Positions 26,935-38,012 of a stretch of DNA of 64,000 nt are shown here, in pieces (within the stretch, counting starts at the first letter, position 1; every line of letters begins with the position of its first letter). The translations under genes and the position numbers were made by a program. The notes under the pieces are model-generated. The model was given only the letters and a program-made list of their open reading frames with translations, had not been told where the DNA came from and made no database searches. The stretch lies in contig NZ_MDVC01000091.1 of the NCBI RefSeq assembly GCF_002777425.1, positions 62,001-126,000 of the forward strand, read 5' to 3'. This stretch comes from Snodgrassella alvi. Lineage in GTDB: Bacteria > Pseudomonadota > Gammaproteobacteria > Burkholderiales > Neisseriaceae.

Positions 26935-27325
26935 ATGTCTGGTGAACAGAATCTGCGAATTCTGCTGCAATCGGCTGCGCCGCAGCATAATCCGGGGAAA
27001 TATGTGTTCTGTACTGTGCAGCAACCAGCACCGGCATTGCTGGACGCTGCTGTGGCTACCATACAGGAAAGTGAGGGTGCTACTGATTCTGCCGCAGGCT
27101 GTGGCAGATGCACAGCAGTTCGGCTATGAATATGTTGCTGGCTGGATTACCTTAAAAGTGCATTCTTCTTTGGCGGCAGTAGGACTGACAGCAGCATTTT
27201 CGCATGCACTGGCGCAGCAGAATATCAGCTGTAATGTGGTAGCTGGCTATTATCATGACCATATTTTTGTGGCTGAAGATGGTGTGCAGCAGGCTTCGGT
27301 CATTCTGAACAGTTTAGGTGAATAA
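26935..27325 (+). pseudogene. ACT-domain protein (COG3602-like), frameshifted
   Basis: The first 46 codons (from ATG 26935, AGGA upstream) read L-N-P-G-K-Y-V-F-C-T-V style sequence (here H-N-P-G-K-Y-V-F-C). After 27073 that frame becomes nonsense, and the family sequence continues in the next frame: I-L-P-Q-A-V-A-D-A, G-W-I-T-L-K-V-H-S-S-L-A-A-V-G-L-T-A-A and N-I-S-C-N-V-V-A-G-Y-Y-H-D-H-I-F-V. Removing one G from the GGG at 27075-27077 restores one frame of about 130 codons. It is either a recent pseudogene or a homopolymer sequencing error. Confidence 0.8.
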
Positions 27326-27398
27326 TTGTAGTCGGATAATTGAAATTTGGCTGGCTGATGGTAAAACTGAATAATTGACGTAAATGATAAATGTACAG

Positions 27399-27500
27399 AT
27401 GATGCAATATCAAACACCCTATGCAAAAGATATTAGCGATTTATTTCGTGTTGCAATTCATGTCATTGATGCCGATATTTACACACAAGGCCAGTAGGAA
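27399..27500 (+). pseudogene. Remnant of a GNAT acetyltransferase N-terminus
   Basis: About 32 codons read Y-A-K-D-I-S-D-L-F-R-V-A-I-H-V-I-D-A-D-I-Y, which fits the start of a small GNAT acetyltransferase (D-x-x-x-L-F-R-x-A-V-H). A TAG follows at 27495 and no downstream GNAT motifs are recognisable. A truncated relic is the most likely explanation. Confidence 0.45.
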
Positions 27501-28117
27501 GCATCGTGCTCTACATTTTTTAATATCATATGCAGGCTGAATGATTACAATACATAAATCCATGGATGGCTCTGTTAAATGGTTGCTTAACAGGGTCTAT
27601 CAAGCTGATTTTAAAGTACTGAAAATTGTTTCTGTGCACTTATGTTTATTATTACGCCAGAGGTCGGGGCGATGCGGCAAGGCAAGTTATTGCCGGAAGT
27701 AAATTAGGTTGTTGCGCGACACTTGTATTTGTTGCTGGCATAACTAGCACTGCCTGGTTAGGATGTGCTTAGGCGTTATTCACTGATTGAAACTGTTAGC
27801 TATAAACAGCAGCAGTTGTCTTACCAATAGATTACTGTGGCCGAAAACTAGACATTCATCAGCATTGAAACAGTTATTAAGGCAATTAGGACGTAGACTA
27901 TAGCAAGTTGCCAGAAAAGTGGTTTTTTTCTGGCTAAGAGGAATTATAGTTATTGTTGTTACGGTAGAGTGTGCGCCCGAGCTATGTTTATTTAACTGTT
28001 TCTCAAGCAGGCTATGGCACAGCTAGATAATGAGACGGTGTTACTGGTGAATTTTATTTAGGCTAATAAATAATACAGACTGTGATTAATCTGGCCAGCA
28101 CTTAATACAGCCGGCAT
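27501..28117. other. Noncoding or decayed stretch
   Basis: About 620 bp without any convincing reading frame lies between convergent genes. Short open stretches are interrupted by frequent stops in all frames. Base composition is less AT-extreme than true spacers in this window, which hints at decayed coding sequence, but I recognise no family. Confidence 0.4.
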
Positions 28118-28582
28118 TTATTCCAGGTGTAACATCTGTTCTTCTTTTACTTCCTCCATAACAACATAACTGCGGCTTTCGGCTGCGGCCGGTAGTTGCA
28201 ACAGAATGTTGCCCAGCAGGTTGCGATATGCATGCATATTGGGCAGGCGTACTTTAATCAGGTAATCGTATTCGCCGGAAATCAGGTGACATTCCAGTAC
28301 TTGCGGAATGGTCAGTACTTCACGGCGGAAATCTTCAAAAATATTGCCGGATTTGGAACGCAGTTTGATTTCCACAAACACCAGCAGGCTCTGGTTTAAG
28401 GCGCGCGGATTCAGGCGTGCGTGATAGCCGGTAATGATGTTTTCTCGTTCCAGTCGCCGTACCCGTTCGGTGACGGGAGTAGTGGACAATCCTACCTTGT
28501 CGGCCAGTTCGGTCATGGTGGTACGAGCGTTTTTTTGTAGTAAGGACAGTATCTTCATGTCCACTTTGTCAATATGGTGCAT
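28118..28582 (-). CDS. Lrp/AsnC family transcriptional regulator
   Basis: The 154-residue regulator has an N-terminal winged HTH (about 5-60, I-D-K-V-D-M-K-I-L-S-L-L-Q-K-N-A-R and L-S-T-T-P-V-T-E-R-V-R-R-L) and a C-terminal RAM/ACT-like ligand domain (about 66-145). It is divergent from dadA across a 178-bp spacer. By analogy with Lrp/DadR control of dadAX in other proteobacteria, it probably responds to alanine or another amino acid and regulates dadA. That role is inferred from position only. Confidence 0.92.
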   Translation of the reverse strand: MHHIDKVDMKILSLLQKNARTTMTELADKVGLSTTPVTERVRRLERENIITGYHARLNPRALNQSLLVFVEIKLRSKSGNIFEDFRREVLTIPQVLECHLISGEYDYLIKVRLPNMHAYRNLLGNILLQLPAAAESRSYVVMEEVKEEQMLHLE

Positions 28583-28760
28583 GGTTTATCTATGATATAA
28601 ATGTGATAATTTATAAAAATACTCCTTTTTTTTGTTTAAATAAAGTGAAATTCACTACCATTCTTTGTTTACACTATGAAAAGTAACTAAATGGGCTGTT
28701 TGAGGATTAGGCAATTGAACGGCTGAGATTATTCCGTTTGATTACTAGGGAGACGAGGGA

Positions 28761-30017
28761 ATGAAAGTATTGATTATGGGGGCAGGTATTATTGGTGTAA
28801 GTACTGCCTGGTATCTGGCTAAAGCCGGACACGAAGTTACTGTACTGGAGCGCGCTGATCAGGCCGCGATGGAAACCAGTTTTGCCAATGCCGGCCAGTT
28901 ATCCTATGGCTATACCACACCGTGGGCAGCACCGAATATACCGGCTAAAGTATGGAAATGGCTGTTCAGGGAGCATTCTCCTTTGCTGATTCGCCCTGAT
29001 GGCAGCCTCGCACAATTGCAATGGCTGTGGCAGATGTATCGCAATTGCAATGCACAGAGCTATGCAACTAATAAAGAACGCATGGTACGTATTTCTGAGT
29101 ATAGCCGCGAGATGTTGCAGCAGCTGGAGGCAGAAGAAAATATTCAGTATGAAGGGCGCAAGCAGGGTACTTTGCAAATTTTCCGCACGGAAAAAGAGGT
29201 GATCGATTCCCGTTCTGACATAGCTGTTTTGCAGGAATTCGGTGTGCCGTTGCAGGTACTCAATAGTGTTGCTGAATGTACGCAGTATGAACCAGCACTG
29301 GCACATATGGCCGGAAAGCTGGCCGGTGCATTGTATTTGCCTCAGGATGGTACGGGTGACTGTCATTTATTTACTACTCAGCTGGCCGAAAAGTGTGCGG
29401 CTTTAGGTGTGAAGTTTTTATACCGGCATGCTATTTCGGAAATTCAGCAGGATAAATGCTCGATTAAAGGCGTGCAGGCTAATGGCCAGTGGTTTACTGC
29501 CGACCATTATGTCTGTGCGCTAGGTAGTTTCAGCCGCAATATGCTGAGCAAGCTGGGGATTAATCTGCCAGTTTATCCGGTGAAGGGATATTCACTGACT
29601 ATCCCGATAATTGATCAGGATAAAGCACCGGTTTCTACGATTATTGATGAAACTTATAAGGTGGCGATAACGCGTTTTGATGAACGCATCCGAGCTGGTG
29701 GTATGGCTGAGTTGTCTGGTTATCGTATTGAACTGAACCCAAAACGTAAGGCTACGCTGGACTTGGTAGTTAATGATCTGTTTCCGGGCAGTTGCCATAC
29801 TTCTGAGGCTTTTTTCTGGAGTGGTCTGCGCCCGATGACACCGGACAGTACGCCGATTATTGGTGCCAGCCGTTTTGTGAATCTGTCGTTGAATACTGGC
29901 CACGGTACGCTGGGCTGGACGATGGGGCTGGGTTCGGGAAAAATTCTGGCAGATTTGATTAGTGGGGTTAAGCCAGAAATTGAAACCAGTGATTTATCGC
30001 TGGCACGTTATGTTTAA
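28761..30017 (+). CDS. dadA: D-amino acid dehydrogenase small subunit
   Basis: DadA is a membrane-associated FAD enzyme that oxidatively deaminates D-alanine and other D-amino acids, passing electrons to the respiratory chain. The 418-residue protein has the dinucleotide fold G-A-G-I-I-G-V-S (7-14), the early block [13 protein letters not shown], and the C-terminal [11 protein letters not shown] and T-G-H-G-T-L-G-W motifs. The divergent Lrp-type gene and downstream alanine racemase form a dad-type locus for L-alanine catabolism via D-alanine. Confidence 0.95.
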   Translation: MKVLIMGAGIIGVSTAWYLAKAGHEVTVLERADQAAMETSFANAGQLSYGYTTPWAAPNIPAKVWKWLFREHSPLLIRPDGSLAQLQWLWQMYRNCNAQSYATNKERMVRISEYSREMLQQLEAEENIQYEGRKQGTLQIFRTEKEVIDSRSDIAVLQEFGVPLQVLNSVAECTQYEPALAHMAGKLAGALYLPQDGTGDCHLFTTQLAEKCAALGVKFLYRHAISEIQQDKCSIKGVQANGQWFTADHYVCALGSFSRNMLSKLGINLPVYPVKGYSLTIPIIDQDKAPVSTIIDETYKVAITRFDERIRAGGMAELSGYRIELNPKRKATLDLVVNDLFPGSCHTSEAFFWSGLRPMTPDSTPIIGASRFVNLSLNTGHGTLGWTMGLGSGKILADLISGVKPEIETSDLSLARYV

Positions 30018-30160
30018 GCGAATAATATCGTTTGATGAAATGTATTTGCCTGTGTGATGCGGTACCAGAATATGCAGTTTTTAAGGACATACAGGAGTGG
30101 TAAAAGGTTTTATTATAGTTAATATATTATTAATTTATCCTGTTTAGGGATAAGGTGTAT

Positions 30161-30902
30161 ATGGCTAATGATAAAATTCTATTACTGGATGTTGCTCCTG
30201 TTGGCCGGATTATAGAATTTGATACGCTAACGGCTACGCACCGGATACTGGTGGATGAGTTGCATGATTTTCCTGATGGTATTGCTGTTGACCGGCAACA
30301 CAGCGGCTATTTTATTCAAGCATGGAGCGGATAAAGGAACCGGAGTCACTTGAATTTTTTCAGGCTGATGGCATGATTGCAGAAATTCCGCTGGATGGGC
30401 ATCATCGGTATGAGCTGGTGGGCAATGGTTTGTTTGTCCCCGGTAAACAGGTGGTGTTTGATGAACAGGAACAGCAGATTTACTGGTGTGACTGTGAGAA
30501 AGTGCGTGTCTGCCGTTATGATGTGGTAAACGGTAGAATAGAGGTACTGGTACAGACTGGTTTGTATCTGCGTAATGCACATGACTATTCACGTCACTGT
30601 GTCGGCATTGCGCTGGATAAGTCGCATAATTATTTTTTACTGGACTCAGAAAAGGCACCTGATGAAAGGTGGTGAAAGCCGGACTCTGCGTGCCCGTTTG
30701 CAGCCAGGAAGCATATGATGCATGAAGTGCTGGCAACCGGTTTACAGGACGAGATGGTTTAGCTGCGGATTTTGCCAGTTCTGTGATCTATATTACAGAT
30801 CTGGGCGGTAATCTGTGGCGGTATGATATACAGCAGCGCAGATCATTGCGTAAATTGGCTCAGTTTGGTTCGCTTACAGGGATTGCTTTGCTTAAACAAT
30901 AA
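30161..30902 (+). pseudogene. Broken SMP-30/gluconolactonase-like beta-propeller gene
   Basis: Three frames in succession carry one protein. 30161-30331 reads G-R-I-I-E-F-D-T-L and L-H-D-F-P-D-G-I-A-V-D. 30322-30675 continues with G-K-Q-V-V-F-D-E-Q-E-Q-Q-I-Y-W-C-D and Y-S-R-H-C-V-G-I-A-L-D. About 30750-30902 ends with S-V-I-Y-I-T-D-L-G-G-N-L-W-R-Y-D-I. The D-G-I-A-V-D and I-Y-x-x-D blade motifs indicate an SMP-30/NHL-type propeller. At least two frameshifts break it. It sits between dadA and alr. Confidence 0.75.
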
Positions 30903-30934
30903 AATTTGGTAACCACGATAACAGGGGAGTCATT

Positions 30935-31993
30935 ATGCGTCCGTTAGTTGCGCATATACGTTTAAATCACTTACGTGATAATTTTCTGGCTTTAAAACAG
31001 ATGCATGGCGGTGGCAAAATGCTGGCCGTGGTGAAAGCTAATGCCTACGGACATGGTGCAGTGCGTTGTGCTCAAGCGCTGGCTGATATGGCTGATGGTT
31101 TTGCGGTGGCGTGTATCAATGAAGCGGTGCAGCTGCGGGAAGCGGGCATACGATTGCCGATTGTGATGCTGGAAGGTGTTTTTGCCGCTGAAGAATATGC
31201 GCTGGTAGACCGTTACCAGTTATGGCCAGTAGTGGGTAATTTGTGGCAGCTGGAAACCCTGCTTGCTCATGACTGGCAAAAACCGGTGACGGTATGGCTG
31301 AAAATGGACTCGGGCATGCACCGTACCGGCTTTTTTCCGCATGATTATGCTCCGGCCTATCAGGCGCTGGCACAAAGTGACAAGGTAGCCGATGTGGTGA
31401 AAATAACCCATTTTGCCTGTGCTGATGAACCCATGAAAACGATGACTGCTGAACAGATTCACACATTTGAGATGGTGTGTGCCAATTTGCCCGGAGAAGT
31501 GAGTCTGGCCAATTCAGCAGCAATAATGGCCTATCCGCAAACCCAGTGTGGCTGGGGACGAACCGGACTGGCGCTGTATGGAATTTCACCCATGGGTGGT
31601 GTGGATAGCCGCTTTAAGCCAGTGATGCGGCTGGTAAGCAAGGTGTTTGGTGAGCGGGTGTTGCAGATGGGCGAACCGATTGGCTATGGTGCCAGTTTTG
31701 TTACCAATCGTTCAACCCGGGTAGGGCTGGTGGCCTGTGGTTATGCTGATGGTTATCCGCGTCGTGCTGCGACAGGCACTCCGGTGGCCATTGATGGCGT
31801 ACGCAGTAGAGTTCTGGGGCGGGTTTCTATGGATATGATGACGGTACAGCTGGATGACCACCGGCAGTCACTGGGCAGTGAGGTGGAATTATGGGGCGAT
31901 ACTGTCAATGTGAATGAGGTGGCCGCTGCTGCCGGAACCATTGCCTATGAATTACTGTGTAATGTCAAGCGGGCAGAAATGGTATATGAATAA
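30935..31993 (+). CDS. alr: Alanine racemase
   Basis: This PLP enzyme interconverts L- and D-alanine for peptidoglycan synthesis and, next to dadA, for alanine catabolism (a dadX role). The 352-residue protein has the PLP Lys34 in V-V-K-A-N-A-Y-G-H-G, and the second catalytic base Tyr251 in G-Y-G-A-S-F. The C-terminal R-V-S-M-D-M-M motif is present. GGGGAG lies 7 nt before the ATG. Whether it is the only racemase gene cannot be told from this window. Confidence 0.95.
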   Translation: MRPLVAHIRLNHLRDNFLALKQMHGGGKMLAVVKANAYGHGAVRCAQALADMADGFAVACINEAVQLREAGIRLPIVMLEGVFAAEEYALVDRYQLWPVVGNLWQLETLLAHDWQKPVTVWLKMDSGMHRTGFFPHDYAPAYQALAQSDKVADVVKITHFACADEPMKTMTAEQIHTFEMVCANLPGEVSLANSAAIMAYPQTQCGWGRTGLALYGISPMGGVDSRFKPVMRLVSKVFGERVLQMGEPIGYGASFVTNRSTRVGLVACGYADGYPRRAATGTPVAIDGVRSRVLGRVSMDMMTVQLDDHRQSLGSEVELWGDTVNVNEVAAAAGTIAYELLCNVKRAEMVYE

Positions 31994-32062
31994 ATTGCCA
32001 TGGATTGTCAATTATTGGGTAAATGTTTGGCAAGACAGAAAAATTGGTTTATAAAGATGTAA

Positions 32063-33271
<1,209 letters not shown>

Positions 33272-33281
33272 GGAGAAAATA

Positions 33282-34280
33282 ATGAGTCTTGTTAGCCAGA
33301 AACATTTTTTAAAGCTGCTGGACTATACACCAACAGAAATCCAGACGTTGCTGGATTTAGCCGCCAGACTGAAAACTGAGAAGAAAACCGGCGCAGAGCA
33401 GCCACGTCTGACGGGTAAAAATATTGCGCTTATTTTTGAAAAAACTTCTACCCGTACGCGTTGTGCCTTTGAAGTGGCTGCACATGATCAGGGGGCGCAT
33501 GTAACCTATCTGGATAGCAGTGGCAGCCAGATTGGCCATAAGGAAAGTATCCGCGATACCGCAAGGGTTCTCGGACGCATGTATGACGCCATTGAGTATC
33601 GTGGTTTTGGTCAGGAGATTGTTGAGCAACTGGCTGAATATGCGGGGGTTCCGGTAATTAATGGATTAACCAATGAATACCATCCTACGCAAATGCTGGC
33701 TGATTTGCTTACCATGAAGGAAAACAGCAGGAAACCTTTAAGCCGGATTACCTATGCTTATGTAGGCGATGCCCGCTACAACATGGGTAATTCTCTGCTG
33801 GTAGTCGGTGCCAAAATGGGCATGGATGTGCGTATCGGTGCCCCACGCATCTTCTGGCCGGATGATAGTCTGGTGGCACAGTGTCGTGAGATTGCGGCGC
33901 AGACAGGTGCGCGGATTACCTTAACAGAAGATGCAGCCGCCGCAGTTAATGAAGCTGATTTTATCCATACCGATGTCTGGGTATCGATGGGAGAGGCGAA
34001 AGAAATCTGGAAAGAACGTATTGAGCAGCTCAGGCCGTATCGGGTCGATGCCCGGCTGCTTGCAGCCAGTCACAATCCTGATGTTAAATTCATGCACTGC
34101 CTGCCGGCGATTCATAATCGTGATACCCAGCTAGGGCAATGGCTTTTCGATGAGTTTGCTCTGGATGGTGCTGAAGTGAGCGAAGATGTATTTGAAAGTG
34201 CTGCTTCTATCGTATTTGAGCAGGCGGAAAACCGGATGCATACCATTAAAGCCGTACTGGTAGCATTACTGGGCACCTGA
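33282..34280 (+). CDS. argF: Ornithine carbamoyltransferase
   Basis: ArgF converts ornithine and carbamoyl phosphate to citrulline in arginine synthesis. The 332-residue protein has the carbamoyl-phosphate loop S-T-R-T-R (56-60), the H-P-T-Q block, the ornithine-side D-V-W-V-S-M-G block, and H-C-L-P-A near the C-terminus. The frame opens at 33219 inside dapE, but AGGAG at the dapE stop points to ATG 33282, 6 nt downstream. dapE and argF are therefore translationally adjacent. argG is 22 kb away. Confidence 0.96.
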   Translation: MSLVSQKHFLKLLDYTPTEIQTLLDLAARLKTEKKTGAEQPRLTGKNIALIFEKTSTRTRCAFEVAAHDQGAHVTYLDSSGSQIGHKESIRDTARVLGRMYDAIEYRGFGQEIVEQLAEYAGVPVINGLTNEYHPTQMLADLLTMKENSRKPLSRITYAYVGDARYNMGNSLLVVGAKMGMDVRIGAPRIFWPDDSLVAQCREIAAQTGARITLTEDAAAAVNEADFIHTDVWVSMGEAKEIWKERIEQLRPYRVDARLLAASHNPDVKFMHCLPAIHNRDTQLGQWLFDEFALDGAEVSEDVFESAASIVFEQAENRMHTIKAVLVALLGT

Positions 34281-34315
34281 ACGGATTTAGCCTGTTGTTA
34301 ATGGAGAGAATGGTT

Positions 34316-35539
34316 ATGAAAGCTTCCCCCAATCAGTTGCTGATTAATCCGCACTATCTGGCATTGCTGTTAGCGGTGATGGTGGCGATTATGCCATTTT
34401 CCACGGATATCTATCTGTCTTCTGTGCCAGAAATGGCTACTTCCTTACATGCACCGATTTATCAGGTTGAGCGCAGTTTATCCAGTTTTATGTTTGGTGT
34501 GGCACTTGGACAATTGCTTGGGGGAGCATTATCCGATATTAAAGGGCGCAAAGTTATTGCCATGATTGGCCTGAGTATCTATCTGCTCTCAGCCATTGCC
34601 ATTATCTTCATTGATTCAGCCGGCGAACTGCTGTTCTGGCGGTGGATTCAGGCTCTGGGTGGCGGCATGGCAACTGTCACTGTAGGTGCTACGGTACGTG
34701 ATTTTTTTCAAGGCAATGAAGCGGCCAGAATGTTTGCTACCATAGGCATTATCACGCTGGCTGCACCGCTGGCTGCTCCGATGCTGGGTACAGCACTGGC
34801 CGCGCTGGATGGCTGGCGTATTATCTTTATTTTTCTGCTCGTATATGCTCTGGTCGTGCTGATGTGTGTGTGGCGGTTTATGCCGCAGGCTAAAATGGAC
34901 TTTCAGCCACTGGACAGTCAAATTTTCCATAAGATAAAACAGAATTTTTCTGTGGTTTTTCATGAGCGTGAAGCACTTGGATTCATGTTTTTGCAGACTG
35001 CTGCTTTTGCGGCCATGTTTGTCTTTCTGACTGAATCTTCATTTGTTTATATGAATATCTATGGCTTGAGCGCACATCAGTATTCTTGGGCTTTTGCCGC
35101 CAATATAATTACCATGATGCTGTTTAACCGGATAACAGCCTATCGTCTGCGTACCACGCCGGCGCGAAATATTTTACTCAGTGGTGTGTTCCTGCAACTG
35201 GGCTGTAATTTATTATTAACCATGGTGGTGTGGAGTATGGATCGGCCACCGTTTTTCCTGCTACTGGCGCTAATCATGTTTTCCATTGGTTCACAGGGGC
35301 TGATTGGCTCCAATACGCAGGCATGTTTCATGAGCTATTTTCGTAAAATAGGCGGCAGCGCCAATGCCGTGCTGGGTACCATGCAATTTCTGATTGCCGC
35401 CATAGTGGGCTGGCTGACTACATTGGTGCATAATGGTTCGACACATGTGATGCCGACGATGATGCTGATTTCCTCCAGCTGTGGCGCCATTTTGCTATGG
35501 GTTTTGTCACGTAGTGCATGGCAGAAAAAACTTAAATAA
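34316..35539 (+). CDS. Bcr/CflA family multidrug MFS transporter
   Basis: This 12-helix MFS efflux protein of about 407 residues is of the Bcr/CflA type. The family signature M-P-F-S-T-D-I-Y-L-S-S-V-P is present in helix 1, with the motif-A-like L-S-D-I-K-G-R-K and R-W-I-Q-A-L-G-G-G blocks. Substrates in relatives include bicyclomycin, chloramphenicol and others. GGAGAG at 34303-34308 selects ATG 34316 over upstream in-frame codons at 34295, 34301 and 34310. It lies close behind argF and ends at a strong hairpin. Confidence 0.9.
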   Translation: MKASPNQLLINPHYLALLLAVMVAIMPFSTDIYLSSVPEMATSLHAPIYQVERSLSSFMFGVALGQLLGGALSDIKGRKVIAMIGLSIYLLSAIAIIFIDSAGELLFWRWIQALGGGMATVTVGATVRDFFQGNEAARMFATIGIITLAAPLAAPMLGTALAALDGWRIIFIFLLVYALVVLMCVWRFMPQAKMDFQPLDSQIFHKIKQNFSVVFHEREALGFMFLQTAAFAAMFVFLTESSFVYMNIYGLSAHQYSWAFAANIITMMLFNRITAYRLRTTPARNILLSGVFLQLGCNLLLTMVVWSMDRPPFFLLLALIMFSIGSQGLIGSNTQACFMSYFRKIGGSANAVLGTMQFLIAAIVGWLTTLVHNGSTHVMPTMMLISSSCGAILLWVLSRSAWQKKLK

Positions 35540-35544
35540 TTCCG

Positions 35545-35569
35545 GGCAGCCGTAGCAGGCTGCCTTTTT
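35545..35569 (+). terminator. Terminator with DUS-like arms after the Bcr-type gene
   Basis: GGCAGCC (35545-35551) pairs with GGCTGCC (35558-35564) and is followed by TTTTT. The right arm, AGGCTGCCT, equals the first nine bases of the AG-simDUS dialect. Confidence 0.82.
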
Positions 35570-35609
35570 CATGTCTTTCTTGAACAAACTACTAATAACA
35601 TTACTAATT

Positions 35610-36686
35610 ATGTATGATAATGATAAACTCAAACCACATCGCGATGCTATAGACCAGATTGACAGCGAAATTTTGCGGTTATTAAACCAGCGTGCCGGCC
35701 ATGCTCAGGCCATTGGTACGTTAAAAGGAGAAGGCATAGTATACCGTCCTGAGCGTGAAGCAGCCGTTTTACGCCGGATACAGGAGCAGAATCCGGGACC
35801 ATTATCTGATCAGGCGGTTGCCCGTTTACAGCGGGCGATTATGAGTGAATGTCTGGCATTGGAACGGCCGTTAACCGTGGCTTATCTTGGCCCGCAGGGC
35901 ACGTTTACCGAACAGGCTGCCATCAAACATTTTGGTCAGGCAGCACAGACACATCCATGTGCTTCAATAGATGAAGGTTTTCGTCTGGTAGAAGCGCAGC
36001 AGGCAGATTACGTGGTAGCACCCATCGAAAACTCTACTGAAGGTTCAGTGGGGCGCACGCTTGATTTGCTGGTAACCACGCCATTAAAAGCCTGTGGTGA
36101 AGTTAATTTGCGCATTCATCATCAATTGCTGCGTGCTGTTGCTTCTGAACAGGGCATCAATAAAGTTTACGCGCATGCACAGGCATTGGCACAGTGCCGT
36201 AACTGGCTGGATAAAAATCTGTCTGAGCAGGTGGCACGGATTGCCGTGGCCAGCAATGCCGAAGCAGCACGGCTGGCTGCTGCTGACAGTGGTGCTGCGG
36301 CCATTGCCTCACTGATGGCTGCCGACCATTACCAGCTCCAGACACTGGCACAGAATATCGAAGATGAACCCAACAATACTACCCGTTTTCTGGTGCTGGG
36401 GCGCAATATCACCACCAGCAGCGGCCGGGATAAAACTACGCTGATTGTGGCTGCACCCAATAAGGCTGGCGCTGTACATGATTTACTCCAGCCTTTTGCA
36501 GACCATCATGTTTCCATGACCAAGCTCGAAAGTCGCCCTAGTCATGGTGGTTTATGGGAATATGTATTCTTTATCGATATTGAAGGCCATCAACAGGATG
36601 CAGCAGTAGCGGCAGCACTGGCTGCCTTGCAGCAGCGTTCGGCATTCCTGAAACTGATTGGTTCTTATCCGCAAGCTGTGATTTAA
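35610..36686 (+). CDS. pheA: Bifunctional chorismate mutase / prephenate dehydratase (P-protein)
   Basis: PheA makes prephenate from chorismate and then phenylpyruvate for phenylalanine. The protein is about 358 residues. An AroQ-type chorismate mutase domain (about 1-88) is followed by the prephenate dehydratase domain (about 92-270, with Y-L-G-P-Q-G-T-F and N-S-T-E-G-S-V and the T-R-F catalytic motif). A C-terminal ACT regulatory domain (about 280-358) includes E-S-R-P. The frame is open to ATG 35571, but that codon touches the upstream terminator's T-run. M-Y-D-N-D at 35610 fits family length better. Confidence 0.93.
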   Translation: MYDNDKLKPHRDAIDQIDSEILRLLNQRAGHAQAIGTLKGEGIVYRPEREAAVLRRIQEQNPGPLSDQAVARLQRAIMSECLALERPLTVAYLGPQGTFTEQAAIKHFGQAAQTHPCASIDEGFRLVEAQQADYVVAPIENSTEGSVGRTLDLLVTTPLKACGEVNLRIHHQLLRAVASEQGINKVYAHAQALAQCRNWLDKNLSEQVARIAVASNAEAARLAAADSGAAAIASLMAADHYQLQTLAQNIEDEPNNTTRFLVLGRNITTSSGRDKTTLIVAAPNKAGAVHDLLQPFADHHVSMTKLESRPSHGGLWEYVFFIDIEGHQQDAAVAAALAALQQRSAFLKLIGSYPQAVI

Positions 36687-36748
36687 ACGTAAAACAAATA
36701 TTGGCCTGAAACAGGCGCAAATCACCTCTGGCATGGAGAAAAACAAGT

Positions 36749-37354
36749 ATGAAAAATATTGTTGTATATTGTGGTTCCAATTTGGGACAGAATAAAGCTT
36801 ATTTCGATGCTGCGCAGCAGCTCGGACAGGAAATGGCACAACAGGGATACCGTCTGGTTTATGGTGGTGGCAATATCGGTCTGATGGGTACAATTGCTTC
36901 GGCCGTGCTGCAACATGGCGGTGAAGCCATTGGTGTGATTCCGAGCTTTCTGAAAAATATGGAAGGTGCACATCCGGGGCTGACTGAACTGTATGAAACA
37001 GCCAATATGACCGAGCGCAAAAACAAAATGATTGAACTGGCTGATGGTTTTATTGCCATGCCCGGTGGTCTGGGCACTTATGAAGAGTTGTTTGAAGTGT
37101 TATCACAGGCACAGCTAAAGCTGCATCCTCATCCGGTAGGGATTCTGAATGTAGCCGGCTTTTTTGATCCGTTAATCCAGATGCTGCAAAATACTGTGAC
37201 AGCCGGTTTCATGCCACCAGAAAACATGGATTTACTTTGCTGTGCCACCATACCGGCAGAACTACTGGAGCAGATGCGTCACTGGCAGCCGCGGGATGCG
37301 GTGAAATGGGTTACACCGCAATGGGCGCAGCAGAGCAGAGAAACGCTATGTTAA
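36749..37354 (+). CDS. LOG family protein (cytokinin riboside monophosphate phosphoribohydrolase type)
   Basis: The 201-residue Rossmann-fold protein has the LOG catalytic signature P-G-G-L-G-T-Y-E-E (105-113) and the upstream G-G-G-N-I-G-L-M-G nucleotide loop (39-47). LOG enzymes hydrolyse nucleoside 5'-monophosphates at the N-glycosidic bond; in bacteria the physiological role is often unclear. Such proteins are frequently misannotated as lysine decarboxylases. Its stop overlaps the start of ubiJ by 7 nt. Confidence 0.9.
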   Translation: MKNIVVYCGSNLGQNKAYFDAAQQLGQEMAQQGYRLVYGGGNIGLMGTIASAVLQHGGEAIGVIPSFLKNMEGAHPGLTELYETANMTERKNKMIELADGFIAMPGGLGTYEELFEVLSQAQLKLHPHPVGILNVAGFFDPLIQMLQNTVTAGFMPPENMDLLCCATIPAELLEQMRHWQPRDAVKWVTPQWAQQSRETLC

Positions 37355-37911
37355 CTCTGGCGCTGCTTAATCACCTTATTCAGCAGAATGTAGAGCTCAA
37401 AACGCGCTGGCAGCAGCACCAGCAGCGGGTTATTGCACTGGTGTTACCTATGCTCACACTTAAGGGACGGATTGATGCACAGGGTTTCTGGCAGGAGGAT
37501 TGTGCCGAAGCTGACACCACAATTACGATTGCGTCAAGCGCACTGAGTAAAATGCTCAGTGGCATACAGCCGGGTGTGGGCGATGTGCAGATTAGCGGTG
37601 ACCGCGCACTGGGTATGGCCATTCTGCCGCTTATACAGGCATTACAATATGACTGGCGTGATGATATTGCTCGGCTGCTTGGTGATGCTGTGGGCGGAAA
37701 AGTGGCACTGGAACTGGAAAATCTCTATCAGCATGGCCGTGCAATCAGCCACAGTATTGCAGCACAGGTGGCTGATTATGCACGTGAGAGCGATGCCGCT
37801 GTAGTGGGGCAGATGCAATTACAGCAGTTTGCTGCTCAGGTGGCAACATTACGCGATGACAGCGCACGTCTGGCCGCTCGCATTGCTCGCTTGCACCAGA
37901 AACTTAACTAA
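37348..37911 (+). CDS. ubiJ: Ubiquinone biosynthesis accessory factor UbiJ (SCP2 domain)
   Basis: The protein is about 187 residues, with an N-terminal SCP2 sterol-carrier-like lipid-binding domain (about 15-110; the I-S-G-D-R-A-L-G-M block is recognisable) and a C-terminal helical tail (about 150-185). UbiJ binds ubiquinone precursors for the soluble Ubi complex. It starts at ATG 37348 inside the last codons of the LOG gene, so translation is probably coupled. ubiE and ubiB, its usual neighbours, are not in the window. Confidence 0.82.
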   Translation: MLTLALLNHLIQQNVELKTRWQQHQQRVIALVLPMLTLKGRIDAQGFWQEDCAEADTTITIASSALSKMLSGIQPGVGDVQISGDRALGMAILPLIQALQYDWRDDIARLLGDAVGGKVALELENLYQHGRAISHSIAAQVADYARESDAAVVGQMQLQQFAAQVATLRDDSARLAARIARLHQKLN

Positions 37912-38012
37912 ATTCCACTTTGCTCGAACAGCATATAAGCCGTTACTGTAGCAAAGAAACGGCTCTGGTATAATTTCAAGAATTTTTACTGGATTTCAAC
38001 GATACATCAATC

